From NCBI RefSeq assembly GCF_000813005.1, contig NZ_JSYP01000011.1, positions 248,001 through 312,000 of the forward strand: 64,000 bases of DNA, in the 5' to 3' direction. Below, one piece after another: positions 26,556 through 35,584 of this stretch. The translations under genes were made by a program, and so were the position numbers. The notes under the pieces are model-generated. The model was not told the DNA's origin and did no database searches. It worked only from the letters and a program-made list of their open reading frames with translations. Position 1 is the stretch's first letter, and each line of letters starts with the position of its first letter. The stretch is from Flavobacterium sp. KMS. Lineage in GTDB: Bacteria; Bacteroidota; Bacteroidia; Flavobacteriales; Flavobacteriaceae.

Positions 26556-27287
26556 ATGAACGAAGAACGCTATATATTATTCGATCAATATCTTCAGGGA
26601 GAAATGACTGTTGAAGAAAAAAATAGTTTTGAAAAACAATTAGCCGAAAATCCAGAATTTGCTTCGGCTTTTGAAACTTTTAAAACAGTAAATCTTCAAT
26701 TGGAGACTAAATTTGGATATGAAGAAGAAAGAGAAGAGTTCAAAGAAAATCTAACTCGTATTTCTAATACCCATTTTGATAAAAAGAAGAAGAAAAACAA
26801 AGCAGTATCTTTAAAACCTTGGTATTATGCAGTTGCAGCTTCTGTAGCGGTTTTAATTGGTTTGTTCTTTTTTAATTATGATTCGAATCCCGTTTTTGAG
26901 GATTTTAATCATCCCGATCAAGCTACTTTTACCGAAAGAGGAGATACAAATATTGCTCTGAAACAAGCCGAAGTAGCATTTAATGCCAGAAAATATAAAG
27001 ATGCGATTCCGCTTTTTGAGGAAATTCTAAAAGAAAACAAAACGCCCGAGATTCAATATTTTTATGGTGTTGCATTATTACAAGAAAATGAGTTTGAGAA
27101 AGCCGAAGCTGTTTTTAATGAATTAAAAACCGGAACATCTGTGTATAAAGACAAAGTATTATGGAATCTTGCTTTGAGCAAATTAAAACAGAAAGATTAT
27201 AAATCGTGTAAAGATATTCTAGAAACGATTTCTCAAGATTATGAAGGTTATGATGATGTACAAGATCTCTTGAACGAATTGGATTAG
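26556..27287 (+). CDS. Membrane TPR protein, probable anti-sigma factor
   Basis: This 243-residue protein has an N-terminal cytoplasmic part of about 87 residues beginning YILFDQYLQGEMTVEEKNSFE, which resembles the N-terminal anti-sigma domain of Bacteroidota. One transmembrane helix lies at 89-108. A C-terminal part has two or three TPR-like repeats (AEVAFNARKYKDAIPLFEEIL, YGVALLQENEFEKAEAVF) predicted outside the membrane. It starts two bases after the sigma gene. This arrangement suggests that it holds the sigma factor at the membrane and releases it on a periplasmic signal. That is inference from context. Confidence 0.78.
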   Translation: MNEERYILFDQYLQGEMTVEEKNSFEKQLAENPEFASAFETFKTVNLQLETKFGYEEEREEFKENLTRISNTHFDKKKKKNKAVSLKPWYYAVAASVAVLIGLFFFNYDSNPVFEDFNHPDQATFTERGDTNIALKQAEVAFNARKYKDAIPLFEEILKENKTPEIQYFYGVALLQENEFEKAEAVFNELKTGTSVYKDKVLWNLALSKLKQKDYKSCKDILETISQDYEGYDDVQDLLNELD

Positions 27288-27326
27288 AGCGATATTTCGC
27301 TAAAGACACAATGAGGTTACACAAAG

Positions 27327-27363
27327 ATTCGCAAAGAGTTAAAATGCTTTGCGAATTTTTTTG
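27327..27363 (+). terminator. Intrinsic terminator after the sigma/anti-sigma operon
   Basis: ATTCGCAAAG at 27327-27336 and CTTTGCGAAT at 27347-27356 form a perfect 10-bp stem, followed by a T-run. Confidence 0.8.
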
Positions 27364-27385
27364 TAGAGTTACTTGTGTGTGGGAC

Positions 27386-27505
27386 TTCTACTACGCTCAT
27401 TCTGATAAGATTGCGAATAGAAAAATCTGTTTTTGTCTGCGTTTTCGCTTTTGCGAATCCGTTTCATCCGCGTTCTATTCACCGTAATACTTCTGAGACT
27501 TCGAT
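27386..27505. repeat. Single copy of the repeat found in tandem at 29314-29840
   Basis: The stretch around GATTGCGAATAGAAAAATC and GTTTTCGCTTTTGCGAATCC matches the repeat unit downstream of the S41 gene. The spacer 27288-27656 otherwise holds only a terminator at each side. Confidence 0.65.
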
Positions 27506-27534
27506 TTTGCCTGTAAAGCAATGATAAACAAATT

Positions 27535-27563
27535 TAAAGCGACATTTTTTGTCGCTTTTTTTT
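27535..27563. terminator. Small intrinsic-terminator-like hairpin
   Basis: AAAGCGACA and TGTCGCTTT pair around a short T loop and are followed by a T-run. It lies about 95 bases upstream of the S41 gene and may insulate it. Confidence 0.65.
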
Positions 27564-27656
27564 GTGATTGTAATCAAATTTAAATTTTAAGTTCTAAATT
27601 CGATTTTACAAATACCCTAACCTCAACCTATTTATAATTTTAAATTTATTTACTGA

Positions 27657-29300
27657 ATGCAAAAAATTACCCTATTAATTCTTCTAGTAATTTCACAAAT
27701 CATATATGCACAGACTAAACTTACCGAAACCGAAAAACTAGTCGGAACTTGTAAAGTATGGGGCTTTTTAAAGTATTACCACCCAAAAGTAGCCAATGGA
27801 GATTTTAATTGGGATAATCAACTTTTGGAAGTCTTACCAAAAATTGAACAGGCAGAAACTAAAAAAGAATTTTCATTGGTTTTGGAAAACTGGATTGATA
27901 ATCTTGGCGCCATAAAAGAAATTGCACCGATTACACCTCCAAAAGAGGTTGAATATTTTGATAAGAATTTTGATTTGAGCTGGTTTAATAACAAGCTGTT
28001 TTCTAAAAAGCTTTCGAAGAAATTGAAATTTATTGAGGATAATAGATTTCAGACCAATGAGGAAATAGGACCAGGATATAATCCTTTTAAAAACGGAAAT
28101 TATTTTGATCTTAAGTACGATAATAAAAATTCAAAAATTTTATGGATGTGTATGTATTGGAATTTAGTAGAGTATTTTTTTCCTTACAAGTATTTAATGG
28201 ATCAGAAATGGGATGTGACTTTAGAAAAAACAATTCCGCTTGTTCTTGAATCTAAAAATGAAGATGATTTTTATACAGTAATAAGAAAAATGGCAGTTAA
28301 GCTTGATGATAGCCATGTTGAATTTGCGATTTATAAACAGGGTAGGTTTGAAGATGACAAAAGATATTTTCCTGCTAGCTGCAAAATAATTGGTAACAAA
28401 ATGGTTGTTATGGAAATTTTAGGTGATAGTCTGGCTCAGGCAGATGGCATAAAAATAGGAAGTGTAATTACGAAAGTAAATGATAAAACAATTAAGGAAC
28501 TTATCACAGAATATAGAGATTTATATTCAGCTTCAAATGAACCAGTACTTTTGGATAAGGTAGTTAGAAAAATTTTATCAGGCTATTCAGATAATGTGAA
28601 TGTTGAATTTTTTGAAGAAGGAAAATACATAACTAAATCAATGACATGGTTTAATTATCATGATTCTCATAGAAATGAGTTTATGAAGGGAGCAACGAAA
28701 AAGAAGGATAAGTTTAAGCTCTTGGATAATAATATTGGTTATGTGAATATGGGAGTTATAAAAGTTAAACATGTTCCGGATATGATAGAAGCATTAAAAT
28801 CTACCAAAGCAATTGTTTTTGATATGAGAAATTATCCAAACGGAACCTATGAAGAAATCGCTAATTTTTTAAATGCTCACGAAGAAAATTTTGCAATTTA
28901 TACCTATCCTGATTTTAGTTATCCGGGAAGATTTAAATGGACAGAAGGAACAAATTGTGGGACTGAAAACAAAGATAATTATAAGGGGAAAATTATTGTA
29001 TTGCTTAATGAAGATTCTATGAGTCAGGCTGAATGGACAGCGATGTGTTTTCAAACTGCAGGAAACACAACAACTATAGGAAGTCAAACTGCTGGTGCTG
29101 ATGGAAATGTAACAGAACTTGATTTTAAAGAATTTCATACAAGATATTCAGGAGTTGGAGTTTATTATCCTGATAAACGCGAAACACAAAGAATCGGAAT
29201 CGTTCCCGATATCGAAGTTAAACCTACGATTGAAGGGATTCAGAAGGGGAAAGACGAGGTTTTAGATAGAGCTTTAGTATTTATAGAAACAGGGAAATAG
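27657..29300 (+). CDS. S41-family (C-terminal processing-like) serine peptidase, exported
   Basis: This 547-residue protein has a signal peptide (MQKITLLILLVISQIIYAQ). The N-terminal half is helical. A PDZ-like region at about 225-320 includes LAQADGIKIGSVITKVND. The S41 domain follows at about 335-540. The nucleophile Ser456 lies in LNEDSMSQAEWTAM, and GSQTAGADGNV follows in the substrate-binding region. It probably cleaves periplasmic or secreted proteins. It is flanked on both sides by copies of the same repeat. No operon partner is visible. Confidence 0.88.
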   Translation: MQKITLLILLVISQIIYAQTKLTETEKLVGTCKVWGFLKYYHPKVANGDFNWDNQLLEVLPKIEQAETKKEFSLVLENWIDNLGAIKEIAPITPPKEVEYFDKNFDLSWFNNKLFSKKLSKKLKFIEDNRFQTNEEIGPGYNPFKNGNYFDLKYDNKNSKILWMCMYWNLVEYFFPYKYLMDQKWDVTLEKTIPLVLESKNEDDFYTVIRKMAVKLDDSHVEFAIYKQGRFEDDKRYFPASCKIIGNKMVVMEILGDSLAQADGIKIGSVITKVNDKTIKELITEYRDLYSASNEPVLLDKVVRKILSGYSDNVNVEFFEEGKYITKSMTWFNYHDSHRNEFMKGATKKKDKFKLLDNNIGYVNMGVIKVKHVPDMIEALKSTKAIVFDMRNYPNGTYEEIANFLNAHEENFAIYTYPDFSYPGRFKWTEGTNCGTENKDNYKGKIIVLLNEDSMSQAEWTAMCFQTAGNTTTIGSQTAGADGNVTELDFKEFHTRYSGVGVYYPDKRETQRIGIVPDIEVKPTIEGIQKGKDEVLDRALVFIETGK

Positions 29301-29882
29301 TATTTAGAGAATAAAAAATCCGTTTTTGTCTGTGTCTTCGCTTTAGCGAATCTGTTTCATCTGCGTTCCATTTACCACAATACTTGAGGATTGTAATTGC
29401 AGTGATTATTCGTGTTGCAAGACTTCTCCCGTCCCGACGCTTCGGGATCGGGACGCTCAGTCTGACAATATTGCGAATAGAAAAATCCGTTTTTGTCCGC
29501 GTTTTCGCTTTTGCGAATCCGTTTCATCCGTGTTCCATTTACCACAATACTTGAGGATTGTAATTGCAGTGATTATTCGTGTTGCGAGACTTCGACTCCG
29601 CTCAGTCTGACAAGATTGCTAATAGAAAAATCCGTTTTTGTCCGTGTTTTCGCTTTTGCGAATCCGTTTCATCCGTGTTCCATTTACCACAATACTTGAG
29701 GATTATAATTGCAGTGATTATTCGTGTTGCGAGACTTCGACTCCGCTCAGTCTGACAAGATTGCTAATAGAAAAATCCGTTTTTGTTCGTGTCTTCGCTT
29801 TAGCGAATCCGTTTTATCCGCGTTCCATTCATCGCAAAATTCGCTTATTGTAATCAAATTGGGAAAGTTTTTAATATTGTCG
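29301..29882. repeat. 145-bp tandem repeat array downstream of the S41 gene
   Basis: Units begin AAAAATCCGTTTTTGT at 29314, 29481, 29626 and 29771, giving periods of 167, 145 and 145 bases; the fourth is cut short near 29840. Each holds GCGAATCCGTTTCATCCG, GTTCCATTTACCACAATAC and GTGATTATTCGTGTTGC. The first unit is longer because it carries a GTCCCGACGC...GGGAC palindrome at 29431-29454. Short open frames run through the units but only repeat each other. No gene is supported. Confidence 0.9.
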
Positions 29883-29890
29883 TAATTTTG
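29859..29890 (+). promoter_or_regulatory. Promoter of the TatD gene
   Basis: TTG at 29859-29861, a 21-base spacer and TAATTTTG at 29883-29890 match the Bacteroidota promoter pattern. The predicted transcript start, just before 29900, supports the TTG start codon at 29910. Confidence 0.65.
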
Positions 29891-29909
29891 GGCTTTTAAA
29901 ATTATAGAA

Positions 29910-30689
29910 TTGAACCCAACAACAATTATTACCGATACACATACACATTTATATTCAGAAGAATTTGACCAAGATAGAGGTGAGATGATTCAGAGAGCAA
30001 TTGATGCAGGTGTCTCTCGTTTTTTTATTCCTGCTATCGATGCAGCCTGCACACAATCAATGTATGATTTAGAGCAAAAATACCCAGATAATGTATTCTT
30101 AATGATGGGTTTGCATCCCACTTACGTGAAAGATAATTATCTCGATGAGCTAAAACATGTAGAAACGGAATTAGCAAAACGAAAATTCTACGCAGTTGGA
30201 GAAATCGGAATTGATTTATACTGGGATAAAACCCATTTAAAAGAACAGCAAATTGCTTTTAGAACTCAGATTCAATGGGCAAAACAATATAAATTGCCAA
30301 TCGTAATTCATTGTCGTGACGCTTTTGATGAAATTTTTGAAATCCTGGAAGAAGAAAAATCAGATGATTTATTTGGTATTTTTCATTGCTTTACGGGGAC
30401 TCATGAGCAAGCATTACAGGCGATTTCTTATAATATGAAACTTGGAATCGGCGGAGTGGTGACTTTTAAGAACGGAAAAATTGATCAATTCTTAAATCAA
30501 ATCGGCTTAAAACATATTGTTCTCGAAACCGATTCGCCATATTTAGCACCAATTCCTTTTCGCGGAAAGCGAAACGAAAGTAGTTATTTACTGAACGTTG
30601 TATCAAAATTAGCCGATATATATGACGTTTCTGAAGAAGAAATGGCAGCAATAACTACTCAGAATTCAAAAGACGTTTTTGGGATTTAA
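29910..30689 (+). CDS. TatD-family metal-dependent hydrolase/DNase
   Basis: This 259-residue TIM-barrel metalloenzyme has metal ligands in DTHTHLY (His11, His13), the Glu in VGEIGIDLYWD, a His in VIHCRDAFDE, another in FHCFTGTHEQA, and Asp in LETDSPYLAP. The start is a TTG at 29910: the upstream frame has no ATG before a stop, and the next ATG at residue 26 would delete the essential metal-binding motif. TatD proteins act as DNases or hydrolases in nucleic-acid turnover and repair. Confidence 0.93.
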   Translation: MNPTTIITDTHTHLYSEEFDQDRGEMIQRAIDAGVSRFFIPAIDAACTQSMYDLEQKYPDNVFLMMGLHPTYVKDNYLDELKHVETELAKRKFYAVGEIGIDLYWDKTHLKEQQIAFRTQIQWAKQYKLPIVIHCRDAFDEIFEILEEEKSDDLFGIFHCFTGTHEQALQAISYNMKLGIGGVVTFKNGKIDQFLNQIGLKHIVLETDSPYLAPIPFRGKRNESSYLLNVVSKLADIYDVSEEEMAAITTQNSKDVFGI

Positions 30690-30754
30690 CTTAGAACGTA
30701 TGATACTTTAATTTTTTTTTTGTTCATTTGTCCACTTAAAAATAGATATTTATA

Positions 30755-31891
30755 ATGCAGAAATTTGATGCAATTCGACCGTTTTATGATTCAGAAGTAA
30801 ATGAAGCCCTTCATGGTGTAGCAAATCATCCTATGATGAAAGCCATGATGAACTTTTCATTTCCAGAGTTAGACGACGAAGTTTGGAAGGAACAATTGAA
30901 GAGAACTCACTCTATTCGTGATTTTCAATGCAATTTTATTTATCAGACAATTCAAAAAGTTCTCGAAAGAAGTTCAGAAGGATTAACAACTTCAGGATTC
31001 GAGAAACTAGAAAAAAACACTTCTTATTTATTTGTTTCTAATCATAGAGACATTCTTTTAGATACCACATTATTAAATGTTTGCTTGTTTGAGCATGGTT
31101 TGGTAATGACCGCTTCGGCAATTGGTGATAATTTGGTTAAAAAAGCCTTCTTGAATATTTTGGCTAAATTAAATCGTAATTTCTTGGTTCTACGTGGACT
31201 TTCGCCTCGTGAGATGTTACAAAGTTCTAAATTGTTAGCAGAGTATATCGGACATTTATTGTTTCGTGAGAATCGTTCGGTTTGGATTGCACAACGTGAA
31301 GGAAGAACCAAAGACGGAAATGACGCTACAAATCCTGGTGTTTTAAAAATGTTAGGAATGGGATCGGATGAAGCGAACCTAATGGATTATTTCAAGAAAA
31401 TGAAAATAGTTCCAGTTTCGATTTCATACGAATATGATCCAACCGATGCTTTAAAAATGCCACAATTAATGGCAGAAGCGAATAACGAGATTTATATTAA
31501 AGAAAAAAATGAAGATTTCATGACCATTTTAAGTGGTATCATGGGAACTAAAAAAAGAATACACATTTCAGTAGGAGATGTTCTGGATAAAGAAATTGAC
31601 CAGATTGCTGCTGAAAATGACAATTCGAATAAACAAATCCAAGCATTGGCACAAGCTATAGACGATTCTGTATTGAAGAATTATAAATTATGGCCAACCA
31701 ATTTTATTGCCTACGACATTTTAAACAAAACCGATAAGTTTGCTCATTTGTATAAAGAAAATGAGAAATTACTTTTTGAGCGTCGTTTAGAAATGCGTAT
31801 TGGTAGTGATAATCCAGTTACAAGACAAGGATTTTTATCTATGTATGCTAATCCTGTAGTTAATAAATTAAAATACCAAGATGTCATCTAA
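30755..31891 (+). CDS. PlsC-like glycerolipid acyltransferase
   Basis: This 378-residue protein is related to 1-acyl-glycerol-3-phosphate acyltransferases. SNHRDILLD near residue 93 corresponds to the catalytic NHxxxxD motif, but the spacing reads HX5D rather than HX4D. REGRTKDG near 187 corresponds to the EGTRS substrate motif. The protein is longer than PlsC. It overlaps the asparaginase start by 11 bases, so the two are co-translated. Its substrate is uncertain, but a phospholipid acyl transfer is likely. Confidence 0.82.
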   Translation: MQKFDAIRPFYDSEVNEALHGVANHPMMKAMMNFSFPELDDEVWKEQLKRTHSIRDFQCNFIYQTIQKVLERSSEGLTTSGFEKLEKNTSYLFVSNHRDILLDTTLLNVCLFEHGLVMTASAIGDNLVKKAFLNILAKLNRNFLVLRGLSPREMLQSSKLLAEYIGHLLFRENRSVWIAQREGRTKDGNDATNPGVLKMLGMGSDEANLMDYFKKMKIVPVSISYEYDPTDALKMPQLMAEANNEIYIKEKNEDFMTILSGIMGTKKRIHISVGDVLDKEIDQIAAENDNSNKQIQALAQAIDDSVLKNYKLWPTNFIAYDILNKTDKFAHLYKENEKLLFERRLEMRIGSDNPVTRQGFLSMYANPVVNKLKYQDVI

Positions 31892-32912
31892 AGCCAAAAT
31901 ACTTTTAATCTATACCGGAGGAACTATCGGTATGAGTAAAGATTTTGAGACTGGAGCGCTCAAAGCCTTCAACTTTAGTAAATTATTACAAAAAATTCCT
32001 GAGTTGAAACAATTGGATTGCGAAATCGAAACGGTTTCATTTGATACTCCAATTGATTCATCGAATATGAATCCTGAAGAATGGACAAAAATCGCTGTGA
32101 TTGTCGAAGATAATTACAATTCTTTTGATGGTTTTGTAGTTCTTCATGGATCAGATACCATGTCATATTCGGCATCGGCATTGAGTTTTATGCTGGAGAA
32201 TTTATCTAAGCCTGTGATTTTTACCGGGTCGCAATTGCCAATTGGGGATTTGCGAACTGATGCCAAAGAAAATCTTATAACAGCGATTCAGATAGCTTCA
32301 CTTCAGCAAGACGGAAAACCTGTTATCAATGAAGTTTGTTTGTATTTTGAATACAAATTATACCGTGGTAACAGAACTTCTAAAGTAAATGCAGAACATT
32401 TCAAGGCTTTTACAGCTCCAAATTATCCTGAATTGGTAGAATCTGGAGTACATTTAAAATTAAATTCACATTTGTTTTTGCCTATAAAAACGTCTTCGAG
32501 ATTAATCGTTCACAAAAAATTAGACAATCACGTTGCTATAATAAAAATGTTTCCGGGAATGAGCGAACCAGTTTTGGCGGCAATATTGGCAATTCCAGAC
32601 CTAAAAGGAATTGTTCTGGAAACGTACGGTTCTGGAAATGCGCCAACTGAAGATTGGTTTCTTAATGCTATTAAAAAAGCTATTCAGTCAGGTTTACACA
32701 TCATAAACGTAACACAATGTTCAGGCGGAAGTGTGAATATGGGACAATATGAGACAAGTACTGTTCTTAAAGAACTTGGCGTAATCTCCGGAAAAGACAT
32801 CACAACCGAAGCTGCAATTACAAAACTGATGTATTTATTGGGTCACGGAATCGAAGCCGAAAATTTCAAAACTGTTTTTGAAACTGCTTTACGCGGAGAG
32901 ATTTCGTTGTAA
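31881..32912 (+). CDS. ansA: Type I L-asparaginase
   Basis: This 343-residue cytoplasmic asparaginase hydrolyses L-asparagine to aspartate and ammonia. The first catalytic Thr lies in IYTGGTIGMS near residue 14. The second Thr-Asp pair is in VLHGSDTMSYSASAL near residue 90, and the catalytic Lys is in DAKENL. TGSQLP is also conserved. No signal peptide is present, which agrees with the cytoplasmic type I class. The start overlaps the preceding acyltransferase gene. Confidence 0.92.
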   Translation: MSSKAKILLIYTGGTIGMSKDFETGALKAFNFSKLLQKIPELKQLDCEIETVSFDTPIDSSNMNPEEWTKIAVIVEDNYNSFDGFVVLHGSDTMSYSASALSFMLENLSKPVIFTGSQLPIGDLRTDAKENLITAIQIASLQQDGKPVINEVCLYFEYKLYRGNRTSKVNAEHFKAFTAPNYPELVESGVHLKLNSHLFLPIKTSSRLIVHKKLDNHVAIIKMFPGMSEPVLAAILAIPDLKGIVLETYGSGNAPTEDWFLNAIKKAIQSGLHIINVTQCSGGSVNMGQYETSTVLKELGVISGKDITTEAAITKLMYLLGHGIEAENFKTVFETALRGEISL

Positions 32913-33000
32913 AATTTTACCCAGTTTTTTGTCATTTCTGTAAATGAACAAGATCATGGATAGACAATTGGAATTTGGAATTTTTTATATTGGTTTTTTT

Positions 33001-34233
33001 TTAATTTTTATAACGAACAGAGCAAGTTTCTAAATCTTCTTCGCTACTACGGTTTTTATAATACACGTACACTATTACCGAAAGAATGCATATTACACCT
33101 TGAATGGCGACTGTATTTCTAGTTCCTATAAAATGTGATAGATACCCAATTATCAAACTTCCCACAGGAATCATTCCTTGGTATGCCATAAGATAATAAC
33201 TAATACTTCTTGATCGCATATGCGTAGTACTTTGAGTTTGGATGTATATGTTTATCGATGAGGTTTGTGCCATCATTCCCACACCGCTTAAAGCCATGCA
33301 AATAAGCGCTACAGTTAAGTTACTTGAATAAGCTAAAATAATAATGCTAAAGCCTAATAATAAACTGGCTGCAATCATTATTTTATTCATGTTTTGGGAT
33401 GTTTTTAAATTAGCCAGATAAATAGCTGATAAGATAGAACCAATTCCGGCAGCACTTTCAAACCAACTAAAGGTTTGCGCGTTTCCGCTAAAAATATCCT
33501 TGGCAAAAACAGGCATAAGCGTATTGAAAGAAATTACAAATAAACTACTGCACATTAACATTAAGAGCATTTTTGCCATTTCGCTTTCTTTTTTAACGTA
33601 ATCCCAACCTTCTATAAAGTCTTCCAGCATTTTAAGTTTGTCGGTGGCTTTAATGTGAGGTGTGATTTTCATCATTAATAAAGAAATTAATACTGGAATA
33701 TAACTCAGGAAGTTTCCAATAAAACAGATGTCTTCGCCATAATTGTGCAAAATAATTCCAGCCAAAGCAGGACCAGCAATTCGGGCAAAATTGTTTAGGG
33801 TGGAGTTTAAAGCTACTGCATTTGGTAAATCTTCTTTATTGTCGACAATCTCAACCATCATAGTTTGTCTGCAAGTCATGTCGAACGCATTTATGATTCC
33901 TTGTAATAAACTCAGCCCTAAGATATAGTTGATGTTGTATATTTTTAAATAAATAAGTAAAGCCAATGCTCCGGCCTGTAGCATTGCCAAAGATTGTAAT
34001 ACAATCATACTACGATGTCTGTCGTAACGTCCAATAATACTTCCGGCGAGAGGAGCAAGGAATAAAGACGGAATCATGCTTAAAAACGTCGTTAATCCTA
34101 AAAGGAAAACGGAACCTGTAACACTATAAACCATCCAGCTTACGGCAGTTTTTTGTAGCCATGTACCAATTACGGAGACCGATTGTCCGTAAAAGAATAA
34201 TTTGAAGTTCTTTGATTTTAACGCTTTAAACAT
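33001..34233 (-). CDS. MFS transporter (EntS/MFS_3-like)
   Basis: This 410-residue inner-membrane transporter has about 11-12 hydrophobic helices. The N-terminus (KNFKLFFYGQSVSVIGTWLQKTA) and the loop GRYDRHRSM between helices 2 and 3 are typical of the MFS_3 exporter group. It is divergent from a LysR regulator gene, the classic arrangement for LysR control of the neighbour. The substrate is unknown. Confidence 0.88.
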   Translation of the reverse strand: MFKALKSKNFKLFFYGQSVSVIGTWLQKTAVSWMVYSVTGSVFLLGLTTFLSMIPSLFLAPLAGSIIGRYDRHRSMIVLQSLAMLQAGALALLIYLKIYNINYILGLSLLQGIINAFDMTCRQTMMVEIVDNKEDLPNAVALNSTLNNFARIAGPALAGIILHNYGEDICFIGNFLSYIPVLISLLMMKITPHIKATDKLKMLEDFIEGWDYVKKESEMAKMLLMLMCSSLFVISFNTLMPVFAKDIFSGNAQTFSWFESAAGIGSILSAIYLANLKTSQNMNKIMIAASLLLGFSIIILAYSSNLTVALICMALSGVGMMAQTSSINIYIQTQSTTHMRSRSISYYLMAYQGMIPVGSLIIGYLSHFIGTRNTVAIQGVICILSVIVYVYYKNRSSEEDLETCSVRYKN

Positions 34234-34273
34234 GATTGTGAAACTTTTTTACAAAGTTCGGAATTATGTTTTC

Positions 34274-34319
34274 ATTAGAAAAATTAATAATTTTACTGAT
34301 AATAATTACTTTTTCTAAT
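34274..34319. promoter_or_regulatory. Inverted repeat in the MFS/LysR divergent region
   Basis: ATTAGAAAAA at 34274-34283 and TTTTTCTAAT at 34310-34319 are perfect reverse complements, and pairing continues imperfectly inward. It abuts the LysR start at 34324 and is a candidate LysR autoregulatory site. Confidence 0.5.
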
Positions 34320-34323
34320 CGAT

Positions 34324-35196
34324 ATGGAAATTTTTCAACTTGAATATTTTATTAAAACCGCCAAAACACTTCACTTTACAAAAGCTGCCGAATTGTGTTT
34401 TGTAACGCAATCTGGATTATCGCAACAAATAAAAAAACTAGAAGAAGAACTCGGAATGCCTTTGTTTGTTAGGATTGGAAAAAAAGTACAGCTTACAGAA
34501 GCAGGTTCCGTATTTCTGATTCATGCTAAACAAGTTATAGAAAACGTTGAGAGCGGAAAGCAGGCGATTGATGATTTGAACCAAATGATTGGCGGAGAAC
34601 TCCGAATTGGGGTTACGTATATTTTTGGGCTTTTGGTTTTACCAATTGTCGATTTGTTTGCTAAAACATATCCGCATTTAAAAATTGTTGTCGAATACGG
34701 TACAACAGAGCCTTTGGAACAAAAACTTTTGAATAATGAATTAGATTTGGTTTTGGTTATTTCTTCTAACGAAATAAAACTTCCTTTTCAAAAATTCCCA
34801 TTGTTTACATCAAAGTTAGTGTTGGCAGTTTCAAAAACGCATTCATTAGCCGTTTTAGACAAAATTCCCTTTAAGGATATAGAAGATCTTCCGCTTATTT
34901 TACCCGTAAAAGGATTTAATTCTAGAGAATTTCTTGATGAATTGTTTTTAAAAAATAATATGAAACCTAAAGTTTCTATTGAGTTAAATGCAGTTCAGGC
35001 ATTATTACGATTGGTGGGCGATGGCTATTGGGCAACAATTGTAACCGAGAAAGCCCTAAAAGGCTGGGACAATATAAAAGCAATTAAGATTACGGGAGTC
35101 GTGACTAAACGAGATTCGTTTATGTTAACGATAGAAGGGGCGTACCAAAAAAAGGCAGTAAAATTATTTATAGAAGAATTTAAAAAAAGTATGTAA
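34324..35196 (+). CDS. LysR-family transcriptional regulator
   Basis: This 290-residue regulator has an N-terminal winged helix-turn-helix at residues 1-60 (AAELCFVTQSGLSQQIKKLEEEL). The effector-binding domain spans about 88-290 (ELRIGVTYIFGLLVLPIVDLF). It resembles the CynR/OxyR type of LysR proteins. It is divergent from the MFS transporter gene, so it most likely controls that exporter in response to an unknown ligand. Confidence 0.92.
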   Translation: MEIFQLEYFIKTAKTLHFTKAAELCFVTQSGLSQQIKKLEEELGMPLFVRIGKKVQLTEAGSVFLIHAKQVIENVESGKQAIDDLNQMIGGELRIGVTYIFGLLVLPIVDLFAKTYPHLKIVVEYGTTEPLEQKLLNNELDLVLVISSNEIKLPFQKFPLFTSKLVLAVSKTHSLAVLDKIPFKDIEDLPLILPVKGFNSREFLDELFLKNNMKPKVSIELNAVQALLRLVGDGYWATIVTEKALKGWDNIKAIKITGVVTKRDSFMLTIEGAYQKKAVKLFIEEFKKSM

Positions 35197-35256
35197 GGAT
35201 TACTCGATTTTATTTTATTAACTCGTTTTTTTTCGTGTTATTTGCAAACCTAATTT

Positions 35257-35343
35257 AGAGAGGTGTCCGAGTGGTTGAAGGAGCTAGCCTGGAAAGCTAG
35301 TATATGGGTAACTGTATCGTGGGTTCGAATCCCATCCTCTCTG
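35257..35343 (+). tRNA. tRNA-Ser (anticodon GGA)
   Basis: The 87-base cloverleaf has acceptor arms AGAGAGG (35257-35263) and CCTCTCT (35336-35342) with discriminator G. The anticodon stem CTAGC/GCTAG encloses the loop CTGGAAA, giving anticodon GGA. A long variable arm and GGTTCGAATCC T-loop confirm tRNA-Ser. The CCA end is not encoded. A 73-codon minus-strand frame through it is a tRNA shadow. Confidence 0.97.
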
Positions 35344-35584
35344 CGATAAACGCTGATAATCAGTGCTTTGAGGTATTTGCGCCCAATTTTACACCCAGAA
35401 ATGTAGAATTGGGTTTTTTTATGGGTAAATGTGGGAGTTAATTTCCTAATTAGTGCGATTGTACCTTTCATACTTTTCCTAAAACTTAAATTTTCTACGT
35501 TTTTCAGAATGGTAGATTGATAAGTGAACGATTTAGATAGGTTCTAAAAATGCTTACCATTACAAGTTTGTAAGAAAAACTTAG
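35344..35584. other. Spacer downstream of tRNA-Ser, possible integration scar
   Basis: No gene is supported in the 377 bases from the tRNA to the GGDEF start at 35721. A minus-strand frame reading into the tRNA starts MKGTIALIRKLTPTFTH at 35471 but has no domain. CCAATTTTACACCC and AGAATTGGG form a partial inverted repeat near 35378-35412. The position next to a tRNA 3' end suits an old integration site, but no duplicated attachment core was found by eye. Confidence 0.35.

Noticed and set aside
29314..29840. Possible CRISPR array
   Set aside because: The 145-base units repeat wholly, with no short repeat and variable spacer pattern, and there are no cas genes.
29493..29853. Two overlapping plus-strand frames with near-identical peptides
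   Set aside because: They merely translate the 145-bp tandem repeat and have no protein features.
35250..35471. 73-codon minus-strand frame including REDGIRTHD
   Set aside because: It runs through tRNA-Ser; this is a well-known tRNA shadow and not a protein.
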